From: Bryoerythrophyllum caledonicum
Taxonomy: Eukaryota; Streptophyta; Bryopsida; Pottiales; Pottiaceae
Length of the DNA: 64,000 nt
Assembly: GCA_963971425.1 (NCBI GenBank)
Contig: OZ020519.1
Coordinates: 25,434,755-25,498,754, forward strand
Reading direction: 5' to 3'
Shown: piece after piece, positions 1 through 11,900 of the stretch
Position numbering within the stretch: position 1 is the stretch's first letter
Layout of the letters: every line of letters begins with the position of its first letter
Translations under genes and position numbers: made by a program
Notes under the pieces: model-generated
Told to the model about the DNA's origin: nothing
Database searches by the model: none
The model's input: the letters and a program-made list of their open reading frames with translations, nothing else

Positions 1-75
1 AAATTCCGTTTCAAATTCTCTCCACCAGTACTCTGAACTGCTGCCGAAACAGAGTCTAGACGCAATGACCCTTAC

Positions 76-560
76 CTCACAGACAATGCAACGACCACTG
101 ACAGCACTCTTCGCCAACAAAAGCGAAAAAGCGAATTCGAGAGATCTAATCCTAATCCTAACCCAATTCAACTAATCCGGATCTAAACGAGAGTCATGAG
201 AGCTCCTTGAGAGCTTGGAGGAATTCCGGCAATCTCGAGGCGGGAATTCTTGTGGAGGTTGGGGGAGATCTGTTCAAGCCCGGGAAATGGAGGACGCGCT
301 ATGAATGCTGTGAGATTGGTTTTCTGCAGAAGTTCGGCGGAGGATGCGTTCCCGAAATGGCCTGCGTAGAGGCAGCCGAGTGGAGTGCGAGAGTGAGAGA
401 GACAGAGAGAGGCGCTCACTGGCGAGGACCGGTGGCCGTGGCTTTGCGGCATTCAAATGGCATTCATAACGGCTCCCGCGACGCCGTGCACGGGTGGGTG
501 GTGCCGTGCCCGCGTCTGCCGTTCCTGAGTAATTGTTTCCCCCTTCACCCTTTCGGGTCT
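76..560 (-). other. Possible 5' exon of a leftward gene (partial)
   Basis: This patch is clearly GC-richer than the AT-rich DNA that follows it. Read on the minus strand it contains a CT-rich leader around 385-415. It ends in a strong splice donor, GAG|GTAAGG, with the exon boundary at 76 and the intron running out of the left edge. Open frames exist in several phases on both strands (for example 183-452 minus and 207-620 plus), and none resembles a family I recognise. My inference is a 5' untranslated or first coding exon of a gene lying mostly outside the window. A chance GC-rich patch remains possible. Confidence 0.3.
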
Positions 561-1511
561 GAGAAGCCACATTTGGGTTCCAACATGATGTATTCTGTGT
601 ATTTGACATACAAGGTGTAAGAATCCATGTACGCGATAGTTACACAAGTTTGTATTTTTTCATACACATGCAAAATCATTTTGGTCTTATTGTTATTGAA
701 ATTTGTCTTTAAGATATTCTTCATTGTTTTGTGATTGTTGATCTCCCTCATTGCATACAAAACTTCGGTTTTAATTTATATAAGTTTGGAATATCTTTGT
801 ATACAATCAAGTAAACAAAAGTGAACAAATCATCAATAAACATCTACAAATGTTTTCTTCACATATGATAAGTCAACGCAAAGCTATCAACCAAGTGCAC
901 ATGTGGAGGACAATAGTATGTGAGTATAAACAACACATTCAGAGTACGCTTTCATTATTCAGATATGGAAAAAGAAAACAATTGAGTGCACAACAGATTT
1001 TGAGCTATTGGCTAGTATTTAACTATATTTTATAGACATTTGTATATTGTAGGGTCATTTAAAGTAGGCTACATTGCATATATTGCATGTGGAATTTTGC
1101 AAAGTATTCATCTGGAATTTTGCATGCATGTACCTAGGAAGATATACTAATGAATAGTGTAGAGCCTCAGTTTTTTTTAGGACAAAAACATTATGCCAAG
1201 AGGACTCAAAGTCTATTGCTCATATCAAATAAAGATGAAAAACAATTTGAAACTTTGATCGTTATAATCTTTCAATTCAAGCAATCAAATGGGCTGAAAC
1301 TATTTGCATACATTTCAGTAATGGTTTACTACCATTCTGTACGGTTGAAATGTGAACCTTAGAATTATGTTTTTGTCAGATCATCAAAAATTGGCAGTTT
1401 AATTTAATAAAACCTCACTGGAAAATGTCCCCAGTTCTATAGGTATAAATCCTTCCGTTTCTTCCTTTCTTGGAAGCCTGACTTCTAGGAAAATTTAACA
1501 TGTTTGGTCTC
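561..1511. other. AT-rich spacer, no feature seen
   Basis: This stretch is AT-rich with only short accidental open frames (850-1035, 1150-1362) that have no recognisable domain. I see no RNA gene or terminal repeat in it. Confidence 0.5.
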
Positions 1512-1515
1512 TTAA

Positions 1516-2350
1516 TCCCTAAAGGCCCAATGTCCCCTCGCGGGACATTTAGAATTTGGAAGGGTACCACATTCTCAAATTTAGGCATGATTTTCTGAGA
1601 TTAATTGTAGAACGGGCAACTTTTTATTAACTTCCCGTAGACATCATTTCTGTAAAAATCTAACTTATGGTTCTAAAGTTACAATTTATTTTTTGTAACA
1701 TATACAAATAGTGAAGCGGTTTAGACTGACATATATTAGTGTAGCAAAATTTTAATTAACTTTAAATTCAATAGAAATTTGAGTTTTTGTCCATCTAGAA
1801 AGAGAAAATAATTCTCTTGAAACGGAAATGGAAATCTTTGCATCTACCGTACAAATTTTTGAAATTCAAAAATATGAGAAGGATATGATACATACAAAAA
1901 TTTAAAGGGTATTGTCAATTTTTAGCACATAGTTGCATTATAGGCTGTTAAACGACATCTTCTACCCCTCTTCTAAATCTAAAATTTGGTGCACATGTGC
2001 ATATCATGATCCTTTTTAAGTTAAAATTAGAAAATCATGGACTGTAGTGCAAAAAGTTGCAATAGAAGATGGTCAAAGTTTGATGAAGGTGTTTGGTTTA
2101 GGGTTTCTAAAATTTGGTGCACATGTGCATATTATGATCCTTTTTATCATTATGAAGAGTTTTGTCTCATTTCAAAGGAAGATATCTTTCATTCCCTCCG
2201 GTGAAATTACCACACATACTTGTACAATCCTAGTTCAAGATCCTATGGTTAGATATGTAAAAATTGTGTTTGATTGCATTTTGTATTGAATGCATTGAAA
2301 CTGGCAGTTTTAGTGAGTTTGGGTGCTAAAATGTCTTGGGCCTTTAGGGG
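1516..2350. mobile_element. TTAA-flanked element, subfamily A copy 1 (piggyBac-like, non-autonomous)
   Basis: The element starts TCCCTAAAGGCCCAATGTC and ends GGGCCTTTAGGGG, which is an inverted copy of the start. TTAA sits directly outside both ends (1512-1515 and 2351-2354). It is 835 bp long and has no transposase frame. A subterminal CCCCTCGCGGG can form a hairpin just inside the left end. Its interior matches the copy at 57037-57844 (for example the AAATTTGGTGCACATGTGC block), so it belongs to a repeat family. TTAA target duplication with CCC-type ends is the hallmark of the piggyBac superfamily; the assignment is inferred from the ends only. Confidence 0.75.
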
Positions 2351-2354
2351 TTAA

Positions 2355-4083
2355 GATATTAAAAATAGGCTAGGTAGCTAGTGTCTATCCTCAAATGGTG
2401 GAAGTAGTTCCATACGGCTTAGTGGTGGAATAAATAGACTTAATTCACATGGTATAGATTTCTTCTTTAGAAGCATAGCTCCTACGTTTTTACGTGCTTA
2501 TAACTTTACTATATGCAATTTTGTTCAAGACTTTAAAGCTGACATAAACTTCTCCATCCTAAAAATTAGATCCAAAAGTGTGAAATGTGAATCTTCAACT
2601 TTGGATCTTTTAAAATTGTTGCACGTCTGAAGAAAAAAAATAGGATATAATGCTCAAAGTGTTAAACTACTTAGCAGATCTTTCCATAAATACTCCATCC
2701 TCCCAAGATGATGAATATTTTTACTAAGAGCATAATCATCTATACTACTCAGAGAGGCGGACCATTGTAGATACAGTTGGTAAAAATTTAATGTATTACA
2801 TATGAGCAAAATATGAATACTTAATATTGAAACTTCAAGAGATAAAGTTAGGGAATTTAAGAATTTATGTATCATACTCAAATAACACCCACAGTATCTT
2901 CATAATTTGTGTATAATACCTTTTCATACTTTTCTAGAGAAGAAATTGTTGCAATTCTTGTTGCAACTCTTAGCATCATTTGTAAAATCTTATTGTGGAG
3001 TGGAAGTGAGAAGTCATGATAGAAACCTTTTCCCAAAATACTCATGGCAAATTATAATAGATTGCATAGTTGTGAATTCTAATAAAATAAAAGAACTAGC
3101 AATTCAACTTGACATTGGAATTGTTTATGATGCATTAATTCTAGAAGGACAAATAGTATTACTCACCAAGAACATTTGAAGACTATTTGTGTTATGTAGT
3201 GAGAGGATTCCATACATACACGAATGCATGTTTAACCACTAATTGACTATAAGAGTGTAGAGTGCACTAACGGGAAAGTACGAGGGTTAACCAACACACC
3301 CATATGGATAATTTGTCAAGAAGAAGAAGAAGAAGAACGCCGGTTCCCAATGGGAACCGGCGTGATTATATAATTTGTCATCTTAAGCAATTTGTTACAC
3401 AAAGGACATTCCTATTTAACATATGACCATAGTTATCAAACAATAGACTGAACTAGCCTCCCTAAGATCCCCCATTAGGAAATTTTTCTTGGGTTGTCTT
3501 TTCATTACAAAAACAATTTTTCCTTCTACAAACACACTTACAAATAATAATCTAGTTTGTAGAGGTCAACATAGAAGTTAAGAAGTAATGAAATCTCAAT
3601 GTTACTAGAAGGTTGTAGCAAAAAAACTTAAGGCTACATGGATTCATCTAAACTCTACTTAAATAAAACAAATGATTTTCTAGAGATACAACTTTGAAGA
3701 AGATATACTTTCTTAACGCCATTATGCGGCATCTTCATTAAATAATTTAAAGTACATGATTAACATAGACATCATACAAATTTGTCCAAAATGTCAAAAG
3801 TTCCTCAATGTCAAGCAAATGATCTCTTAGAAGTTAAATAAACATTTGTTCCATGGTTTGACAAATTTTGACTCCTACTTACAACATAGTTGTTTGTAAA
3901 GTAAGACAAAGATACCATGCACTTTGATCTCTATTATCATTCGAAATAACAAAAATCCCCACCAAAAAGGCTATAAACCCTTATAATCAACACAAAGGAA
4001 AAAAAAGCTACAAAGATTCACAATAGAACATGACCTCTCTTCCTACCTCCTAAAAGTTAGCTAAAACTACTTTTAACTTGTAT
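2355..4083. other. AT-rich spacer with one strong hairpin
   Basis: Only short open frames occur here (2654-2881 minus, 2907-3179 plus) and none shows a recognisable domain. The one structured item is the hairpin listed separately at 3335-3359. Confidence 0.5.
3335..3359. repeat. Perfect 11-bp hairpin after a GAA-repeat tract
   Basis: CGCCGGTTCCC, a three-base loop AAT, and GGGAACCGGCG form a perfect stem of 11 bp. It directly follows an AAGAAGAAGAAGAA tract at about 3319-3334. A decayed version of the same arrangement lies at 34650-34684, where an AATAAA follows. This may be the 3' hairpin of a retroelement transcript or LTR; that role is inferred. Confidence 0.6.
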
Positions 4084-4289
4084 TAGCCCCTAAAAGACCA
4101 ATTGTCAGTTTGGAGGGCAAATTTTTTCACTTTGATAGCAATTATCTTTCAATCTGTACGGTCAAGATTCACAAGATTTAACCACGTCCTCTCATATAAG
4201 TTTGGAAGAAGATGCATTGGTTACATTCTCTAAACGTTCATCTTAATAGTAAAGATTCCTCTAAGATGCCATGGTCCTTAAAAGATTAA
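4084..4289. mobile_element. Decayed short TTAA-family element
   Basis: The left side reads TTAGCCCCTAAAAGACCAAT and the right side ATGGTCCTTAAAAGATTAAA, which are mutated versions of the CCCCTAAAGGACCAA and TTGGTCCTTTAGGGGTTAA ends of the intact family. The interior carries the family block ATCTTTCAATCTGTACGGTC. It is only about 200 bp, so it is an internally deleted relic. Confidence 0.55.
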
Positions 4290-5779
4290 AAACAAGAACA
4301 ATACAACCGTGAGGCTTTATCTGTTGCAAAATTTGTGTGATATCATTAATAATCATTACTGATGTCGTATGAAGTTTTAGTTTGAAAACATTTTTTATCA
4401 ATTATATATGTTATTAAAACCTCATTATATAATTAAAAAACAAGTGATATCTTCGAAAGCTAAAACCTGGGCATGATACCTTGTCCCAACAATATTATGT
4501 TAAGTGATATCCAAGTACATGTATATTCTAGTGGGGATTGCCCTTGTCTTGTGCAATGATGACAATGATCTACACTTGTATATAAATAAACATAACTTAT
4601 AAATTTAGTAATGAATAATTATAACACTACTTTAATAAAAAGACACTATTGTAAGGTTTTATCTAATATAGAAGTTGAGTTATAAATTGATATTGTTCAT
4701 AATTTGGTCATTTCTATTTGATAATACAATATCAAAATTGCATGTAGTCCATATGGATCATCTAAAAATCATCATAAATATAATCAATTTGTTCCCATGA
4801 TGTGATAAATGATCAATTTAAACTAACTCCGCTAGTAGTACTTCAACTTGCCACTTTAGATAACATAATTGAGTTTTTTTAATGAAATAATGGAGAGGTT
4901 TGTTGTACAATTTTAGATAATGGTCAACTAGGACTTCGATATAGTGTAAGGAAATTCCAATTGTTAAAAGGATGTAAAATGAATATCATTCAATTTTTCC
5001 TATAAATACTAATCTGTACAAAATGTTAAATTGGCTAGTAAATGTTCACTTTGAGTGCAATTATCTTTCAATCTATACAGTCAAGAATCACAAAATTTTA
5101 CCACGTCATCTCATGTGAGTTTAGAAGATGATACCATAGTTACATTCCTTAAACGTTCATCTTGACAATTCAATGAATGGAGTAGAGACTCCTCTAAAAT
5201 GCCTTGGTTCTTGAGGGGTTGAAAACAAAATTTAAATTAAAAAAAAGTATTAACAAAAAGATTCGTTCACACTCCCCAAACTCCTCCACGGTCATAGGCT
5301 CCTCAAAAAAGTTGCTGGGGAGAAGGTGGAGGGAAAAACTTTTTTAAAAAGCAAGAAAAAAGTACTGGAGGGAGATGACAAAAGTAAGGTGCCTCTCTCA
5401 TTTAGCACCTTCACGTTCCCGTGGGTGCTCATGTTCCCTTCCGCTGTTCCCATCTTCATGCTTAGGGTTCTCCTAATTTGGGCCCAGCTGAATTAAAGCG
5501 GCAGAATTGGCTGTCAGCTCAAACCATCATATGTTTTTGGACATGGTGTATTTTTGTCCAGTCATGATGCAACAGTGACTGTAACTGTGGTGGTGTACTG
5601 TGACAAGATCCAAATTTAAGGCATGCACACATGGTTGAGTCAAATTAAAGGGTGAGAATGTATGGACCAACTGTTGGTGAGTTTATCAATTTGTCCCGAA
5701 TTTGTGTCTTTCAGAGAGTTGACTGGAACTTGGGCAGGGAAATTTTGGATCTGTACAGTTGTGTGATTCTGGGATTGTA
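4290..5779. other. AT-rich spacer with a TTAA-element fragment
   Basis: Apart from the fragment at 5041-5221 I see no gene or defined repeat. Frames are short and broken. Confidence 0.45.
5041..5221. mobile_element. Right-end fragment of a TTAA-family element
   Basis: The block ATCTTTCAATCTATACAGTC and the following sequence match the interior of the relic at 4084-4289. The end GCCTTGGTTCTTGAGGGGTT is a degenerate TTGGTCCTTTAGGGGTTAA terminus. No matching left end is visible, so this is a partial copy. Confidence 0.45.
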
Positions 5780-7098
5780 CAGTCCCCTTCAATAAGGTTA
5801 CGTACTTTTTGCATTCCTAGGGATAGTAACTTTCAGTGCTACCAACTTTGACACCCTCTTGAGGGTGAGAAATTGTTATTTTACCATGAAATTTTTGGCA
5901 CAAGATCATTTCTATGTTGACAACACGTGTGCAAAATTTCAAGGTCGGAAGTCGAATAAAGAAAAAGATATTCAAGATCTACCAACATGGGTAGCACTAA
6001 GAAAAGTTTCATAGCTACGAACTTTGACACCCTCCCAAGGATTGAATTTTTTGTTTTTGCCCATGTAATTTTTGGCATGGGACCTTCTCTGTGTTTATTA
6101 CATGTTTAAAGTCCAAAACATCCACACTAAGAAACATATTTAAAATCTAGCAACATGTGTAGTTGTGAGTGTAGTTGTAAGAAACATTTCACTCCTCGCC
6201 AACTTTGACACACTCCCAAGGATTAGATCTTTTGTTTTTGCACATGAAATTTTTGGCATGAAACCATGTATATATTGAATACATGTGTACCAAGTTTTAA
6301 GGCTAGAATACCTACATAGCAAAAGTTTTTTGAAATCTACCAACATGTGTAGTTGTGAGAAACATTTCACTCTTGCCAAATTTGACACCCTCCCATGGAT
6401 TGAATTTGATATTTTTTCCCATGAGATTTTAGACATGAGACCATCTCTATGTTGATTATATGTGTGCTTAATTTCAAGTCTAAAATATCCACGATAGAAA
6501 AGAAAAAAATCAAAATCTACCAACGTGCTAATTGTGAGAAACAACCAAGGGTACCATTTCAACTTTGGCACCTTCCCTAGGTTTGAAAGATTGTTATTTT
6601 ACTTTGAAATTTTTAACACATGATCACCTCTATGTTTATAACATGTGTGCCAAATTTCAAGGCCAGAAGATGAATAAAAAAACCCATATTCAAAATCTAC
6701 CAACATGTGAAACTATGAGAAACAATCTTGTGTATCTATTATCGTATTCATCACATGGCTTTGAAATTTAACACACATGTTATCAGCATAGAGGTGATCT
6801 TGTGATAAAAATTTCATGGTAAAATATCAAATTTTCAGCCCTCAGGAGGGTGTCAAAATTGGCAGTAGTGAATGGCTTACAACTACACATGTTGGTAAAT
6901 TTGGAATATCTTTTTCTATATTTATCTTCTGGCCTTGAAATTTGGCACACATGTTGTCAACATAGAAATGATCTTGTGCCAAAAATTTCATGGTAAAATA
7001 ACAATTTTCTAGACCTCAAGAGGGTGTCAAAGTTGGCCGCACTAAAAGTTACTATCCCTAGGAATGCAAAAAGTACGTAACCTTATTGAAGGGGACTG
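5780..7098. mobile_element. Non-autonomous Tc1-like foldback element
   Basis: The outermost bases are CAGTCCCCTTCAATAAGG on the left and the exact inverse, CCTTATTGAAGGGGACTG, on the right. TA lies directly outside both ends (5778-5779 and 7099-7100). CAGT termini with a TA duplication are typical of Tc1/mariner. The inverted repeats extend over roughly 300 bp. The interior is a tandem array of about 180-bp units, each opening with a version of CAACTTTGACACCCTCC (at about 5843, 6019, 6199, 6376 and 6560). Two units in the opposite orientation follow near 6845 and 7020. No transposase is encoded; the open frame at 6140-6571 is just the repeat. The units match those in the TIRs of the autonomous element at 13369-16148, so that family could mobilise it (inference). 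Confidence 0.85.
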
Positions 7099-7105
7099 TA
7101 CATTA

Positions 7106-7439
7106 GAGTTTTCCTGAAAGTGCTTCCGGAAGGGGCAAGTCAGGAGGAATATGGTGCAAGACAATATGAGATGTATAAAGGGAAAGAAAGAGAGCATGAG
7201 GAAATTTCATATTGCCTTTTTCTGCACCAATGAAATGCTTTGCAATCAATGTTCTTGGGCCCTACCCCATGCAAGCTAAAGTTCCCCCATAGTACCCTGA
7301 GTTCTCATAGGATTGACCAATAGTTCCCCAAACCTTTCCCAAGCCAAGACACCATGTGCATGTCGTCCCGGTTACTAACATAAGACCCTAAGATTCTAGG
7401 TACCTATCCAGTGTATTTTGGTGACTTTCAGGAAAACTC
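7106..7439. mobile_element. TA-flanked MITE, family D copy 1
   Basis: GAGTTTTCCTGAAAGT at the left is inverted as ACTTTCAGGAAAACTC at the right, with TA outside both ends (7104-7105, 7440-7441). The 334-bp body is closely repeated at 18396-18730 in the same orientation (for example GGGCCCTACCCCATGCAAGC against GGGCCCTTTCCCATGCAAGC). It has no coding capacity. The left TA lies only 5 bp from the end of the Tc1-like element at 7098. TA duplication suggests a Tc1/mariner-type MITE. Confidence 0.75.
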
Positions 7440-7441
7440 TA

Positions 7442-8923
7442 TTAACTTATTGTGTTTACACCAATGTATTTCTTGTGCACACGTGGAAGAGTGTTGGTAC
7501 TTTGGACCAACGCTTTTTTAACTTTTGGCGACGTGTGGCCTAAAAGCCAAAAAGAAAATGACGTGGCGAGTGGGCCTTTGTTAAATGAAGGGGAGTTTTT
7601 AAATTCATAGCCGCATGCTAGGGATGGAACATGTGACGGGTGCTTGATGGCAATGCATGGTTTCAGGTTGGGCCAACAATAACTAACTGGCAGCGGTGCA
7701 ACATCGCCAGCCATCGCCTCTTTACGGTCTTTTCCAGGAAGTCTACATCTCAGCGCCCGAGAGCGCCATTCACCATCAGACACTCGTTTACTTCCCCTCT
7801 CATTAGTATGGCAAATCGCCACCTCTTGCGCTGGATCTAGGTTTGATAATTGCTTGACCTTGGTATGGTTGTCCTGGCGATCGAGCCAGAGCGTGCAGTC
7901 TTCATCCCACTTGTCGCTTGACCTCCCTCTCTGCACCTTGCAAAGTTCCGTCAGCTGCTTTTGCCTGGGGTTTCTCTCTTAGATGTTTGTTTCTCGCTTT
8001 TAGCGTTTGCCACCTTCATGAACTGCCGGCCGCTCTACTGATCGTTTTCAATCCAGAATCTATTGCATTTGTTGCTTGTGGAAATCTCGAGTGTGAGGTT
8101 TAATTTTGGTGGATATGGGAAACTGTACAATGGAGATCTTGGTGGATATGGGAAACTGTACAATGGAGATCTTGGCGTCGTGGAAGACTGAATGCTCGGC
8201 AACTTGCAGGCGGCGCTTCAAGAGGTTATTCAGAATCCATACTCCACTCTATAGATATGTGCCGTATAGATGCTACGACGTTGCTTTTGATGTGTCTGAA
8301 TCTGTCCATTTGTTTTAGGTTGTACGCTTCTATACAATCCACGCGTGTCTGAATTTAAGCGTTTGTTTTAGGTTGCTTTCGCTGTATCAAAGATTATACT
8401 CCACTCTCTAGATATGCGTCAATTCACGTCCAAAGACATTGCTTTCGCGCATTTGTTTTAGGTTGCTTTCGCGTAGATTGTGTAGAATCGTGCTTACAAT
8501 TTTCATGCGCTCGATTCTAATCTTCCTTTCTAAGAGTCATTGATTCTTGTTTCTGCGGGACTGGACTTCTCACTCATGCGCATGCGTCATGGGAGGCTGC
8601 TCAAACATGGAATGCGCTATGTTTCCCAATCTTATTCGCGCTAAGGGAGACATGTCAATTCAGACAAAGCTACCAGGGAGTGACGATTTGCATCATGAAT
8701 CAACAGAGCACGTGGACGTTGAAGATTGGCCATCGGCAAAATGCGGGGGTGTCTATCGAGGATGCTCACTTGAATAACATGAAGGTGATCCACGTAAGGC
8801 CCCGAAAGGCGGCGACGATCGAGCAGTGCGAGCTATGGAAGCCATCGATGTTTCTTCAGACATGGTTGTAGGCGAATTTGCACCAAGGCAGGCTGTGATT
8901 GCCGCTGGTGCAGAGCAAAGTAG
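7442..8923 (+). promoter_or_regulatory. Upstream and leader region of hAT-like copy 1
   Basis: This stretch precedes the first recognisable hAT exon. It is less AT-rich than the spacers and carries several small direct repeats: the 33-bp duplication at 8109-8174, two copies of GTTTTAGGTTGCTTTCGC near 8365 and 8455, and two copies of ATACTCCACTCTMTAGATATG near 8237 and 8396. Open frames (7442-7936 minus, 8547-8777 plus) show no recognisable domain. I infer promoter and 5' leader of the transposase, but no transcription start can be placed. Confidence 0.35.
8109..8174. repeat. 33-bp tandem duplication
   Basis: Two identical adjacent units begin GTGGATATGGGAAACTGTAC and end GGAGATCTTG (8109-8141 and 8142-8174). 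The duplication lies in the leader of hAT-like copy 1. Confidence 0.9.
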
Positions 8924-11900
8924 ATGTTGGTTGTCTCCAATGCTTTCAGTTGCGTAGTTGATGGAAGGAGAGTCTTGGGCGTTGCGAATGTCTTGAGCGA
9001 TGCACCTGATGGCGATGGAGACGTGGGCGCCGTTTATGTCGTGAGTGACGGTGACGAAGCCGAGGGAGGAGGACGCAAAAGCAACGTTGATGTTGCAACC
9101 ATTATCAAGTCCAACGCAGAGCATGAAAACTTTCTCGGCAAGGAAAAAAGAAGAATCCATAAGCGGTTGTTGAAGGAGGCCGCTGACAAGAGAAGGCAAA
9201 TGTATCTTCCTGAGCATACTATCAAGACGGACCAAAGCCGGTGTCACACTCAACATGTACTTCCAATCGTCAAGAAACACATTGAGCAACCGACTAGTTT
9301 CTTGGATGGGCGTGGATAGGGCCACGGAGCTGGAGGCAACTGTATCAAATGATGATACAATGTGCTAAGAGTAACCCCGCCGCGTAGCAATCATGCGGTG
9401 CGACTTGTGCGAGATCGGTTGAGCGGAAAGGGGATGCGGCCCCTGCTTTCTGTGCCTGCAATGGTGAAGAGGAAGAAGGTGGCAGCCTCTTCAGGAGGCT
9501 CGACGTCCGTGGTACAGCCTCTGATTGAGGTATGTTCACGCTTATACTTGTGCATGCACCCCCGAATTTGTAAAATAATTTCTACTTTTATGTGAATGTG
9601 TGAATATCTAAATGTCTGTGAATGTGTTTGTGTTGTCCATGTGTTGTGCTTGTGCTTTTAGTTCCCTTCTGTTGTGCTTGTGATTCGTCATTGTGTTTGA
9701 ATGCGAGACTGTTTGATTCAAGAGGTTGTGTCTATGGCTGTAAGTTCATTAATATCTTTGCTATTGGAAAGAATATGCATGGTATATCTCTCATAGTGTG
9801 AATAGCAATATATATCTCTCATAGACCCTATACTTGCTGTCTTCGTTCTCAAGGTCAATTTTTGATGTGAACGATTAGTTTTCCCTTAATTTTTCTTAGA
9901 AAGTTAAATTAAGATTGGAATGATGCGACCACTTGTGTAGACCTTTTCCTGTGAGAGGTTAGCCTAGGAGAAAAGTGGAAAGTTGTAGATTAGCGAGTGG
10001 AATCAATTCTTTCTTGGTCCAGGTTGGTGTTGATTTCAGGGGTTTGGGATTTAGTGGATTATGTTTTGTAGTTTCTTATGCAACTCCATTGTAATTTGCA
10101 AATTGCCAAACCACAATATGTGTTGTTATGATGTTGGCCAGCAGCTGTAAGCGCATGAATGTTGTTAAGTGCTGAGCATGATGCTCACGTTTAGAGTGAA
10201 GATGGAACCAACTTTCTCTATTGTGTTTTATTATAGGTTATTTCCGAGGATAAGGGCAACGAGTCTAGTAACGGTGACTTTGAACATGTTCCTTTAGCAC
10301 GCAAGCGGCAGAGGCGGCAGTACGACTGGAACCGCCGTTACTATTGTGAATGGTCGGCACGGTTTTCGTGGGTGGAGGGGGTTGTTGAAGGAGGTGTACA
10401 TTTTGTGAGGTGCATAATTTTCTCCATGATCGACGAATGGCCAAAGCTGCTAGCAGCGAAGACGGACACTGTCACCAAGCATGAAAGGCATCGCAAGATA
10501 AGTTGCTATAAAGTTCTATTTTTCCATTTCGTTTGGAGGAAGTCGACTATATTTTCTCATGTTGTTGGTGCCTTGTACATGCTCAAAAGGATGATTTGTC
10601 CAAGGGAGTAAAGAAAGGTGACACCTTTCTTGCGAAAAATTGTCGGCATCAAAAGAATTCTGTCTTTTTTGCAAAACGCCAGTCGAAGACAGTTCTACAA
10701 TAGGTGAATCACATGAATGGAGTCATGCGTCAAAATAAGAAAGTGCAATTTGCGACGATCTTTCAAATTCTGCAGAACGGGAGACCAATGCTAGAGTATG
10801 AGCAACGTGAAGCCTTGTATGATTATTTGGGCTTCCCTGACTTCCGGAGAATGCATTGGATTGACTCCTCAGGTTGGTGCATCACGGCTTCTATATATGA
10901 CATGGTGTATTTGCCACATTTCTCTTTATAATGTTGTGTTACATACTTTCTTCCAACTTAGATTTGCAAACTTTACATGTTGGATCAGGTCTCTTTGATT
11001 CAAGTGTATCCATATGGATGCCAGGTTTGTAAGTGTTTGCCATGTTGGTGGTGTTTTCTGCTTGCTGGGCTATGTAGGGGCTTGGACTGTGGCTTTGTGG
11101 AGGTGGAATTTCTGAGATGAAGTGGGGCTACTAGAAGATGGGCTGCGGGTGCTCGTGGGTGCGTTGTGAGCCAAGTTTGTTGTGTTTCTGGATGTGTAAT
11201 TTAGGTGAGGTTATTGTCGACATCATGTTTATGACTTTCCTCATGTTGTGTTAATGATTTGCAATTGAAAGACCACATGAATTTGAAGGTAATGTCGTCT
11301 AGTTTTGTGGCCCTAAGTTGCGATGAAGTTACAGCCATAAACACAACCTTTTGGATCTCAATCCATGCTTATGTTGTGCAAAATCGGCTACGCATCCCAT
11401 TGGTGCTAAAGTCCAACAACGTTGTGGACAGGAGGAAGGTCAATGACCTTGTTGTCGTGTTGGTTGGGGTCTTCAAGGAACATGGCGGTTTAGGATTTTG
11501 GGACATTCAGCGCCGCTTGGTGAGCTTTGGGGCCGACGGCGCAGTAGTGAAGCAAGGCAAGGTTTCTAGAGTATCTACCTAGATTCGGACTCAACATGCG
11601 CCTTTTGCACAATCCGTGCATTGTTTTGCACACAGGTGCAATTTGGCCTTCCAAAGGCTAAACCAGTTTAAGGTTATGGAAGGCATTGAGAGGCTATTAG
11701 CTTTTACTTATCTATATTGTAGTAAAAGTCCAAGGAGAGCACTTGATTTTAAAGAGTTGGCGGAGACGATGAACTGTCGTGGTTTGAAGTTGCTGCAAAA
11801 CGTTCAGTCAAGATGGATCAGCTTGCTTCATCCCCTCCGCCGATCGGTTTCGCAGTATTATGCGGTTTTAAAAAAAAATGTACCAGTCAAAGGAGTTTGA

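Noticed and set aside
1516-2350. PIF/Harbinger assignment (3-bp TTA or TAA duplication) for the TTAA elements
   Set aside because: The full TTAA is present outside both ends of most copies, and the CCC-type ends fit piggyBac better; a final decision needs the transposase.
6140-6571. 143-residue minus-strand frame
   Set aside because: It is the tandem subrepeat of the foldback element, with internally repeated peptide pattern.
7442-7936. 164-residue minus-strand frame next to the TA MITE
   Set aside because: No recognisable motif, and it runs against the direction of the hAT-like gene whose leader it overlaps.
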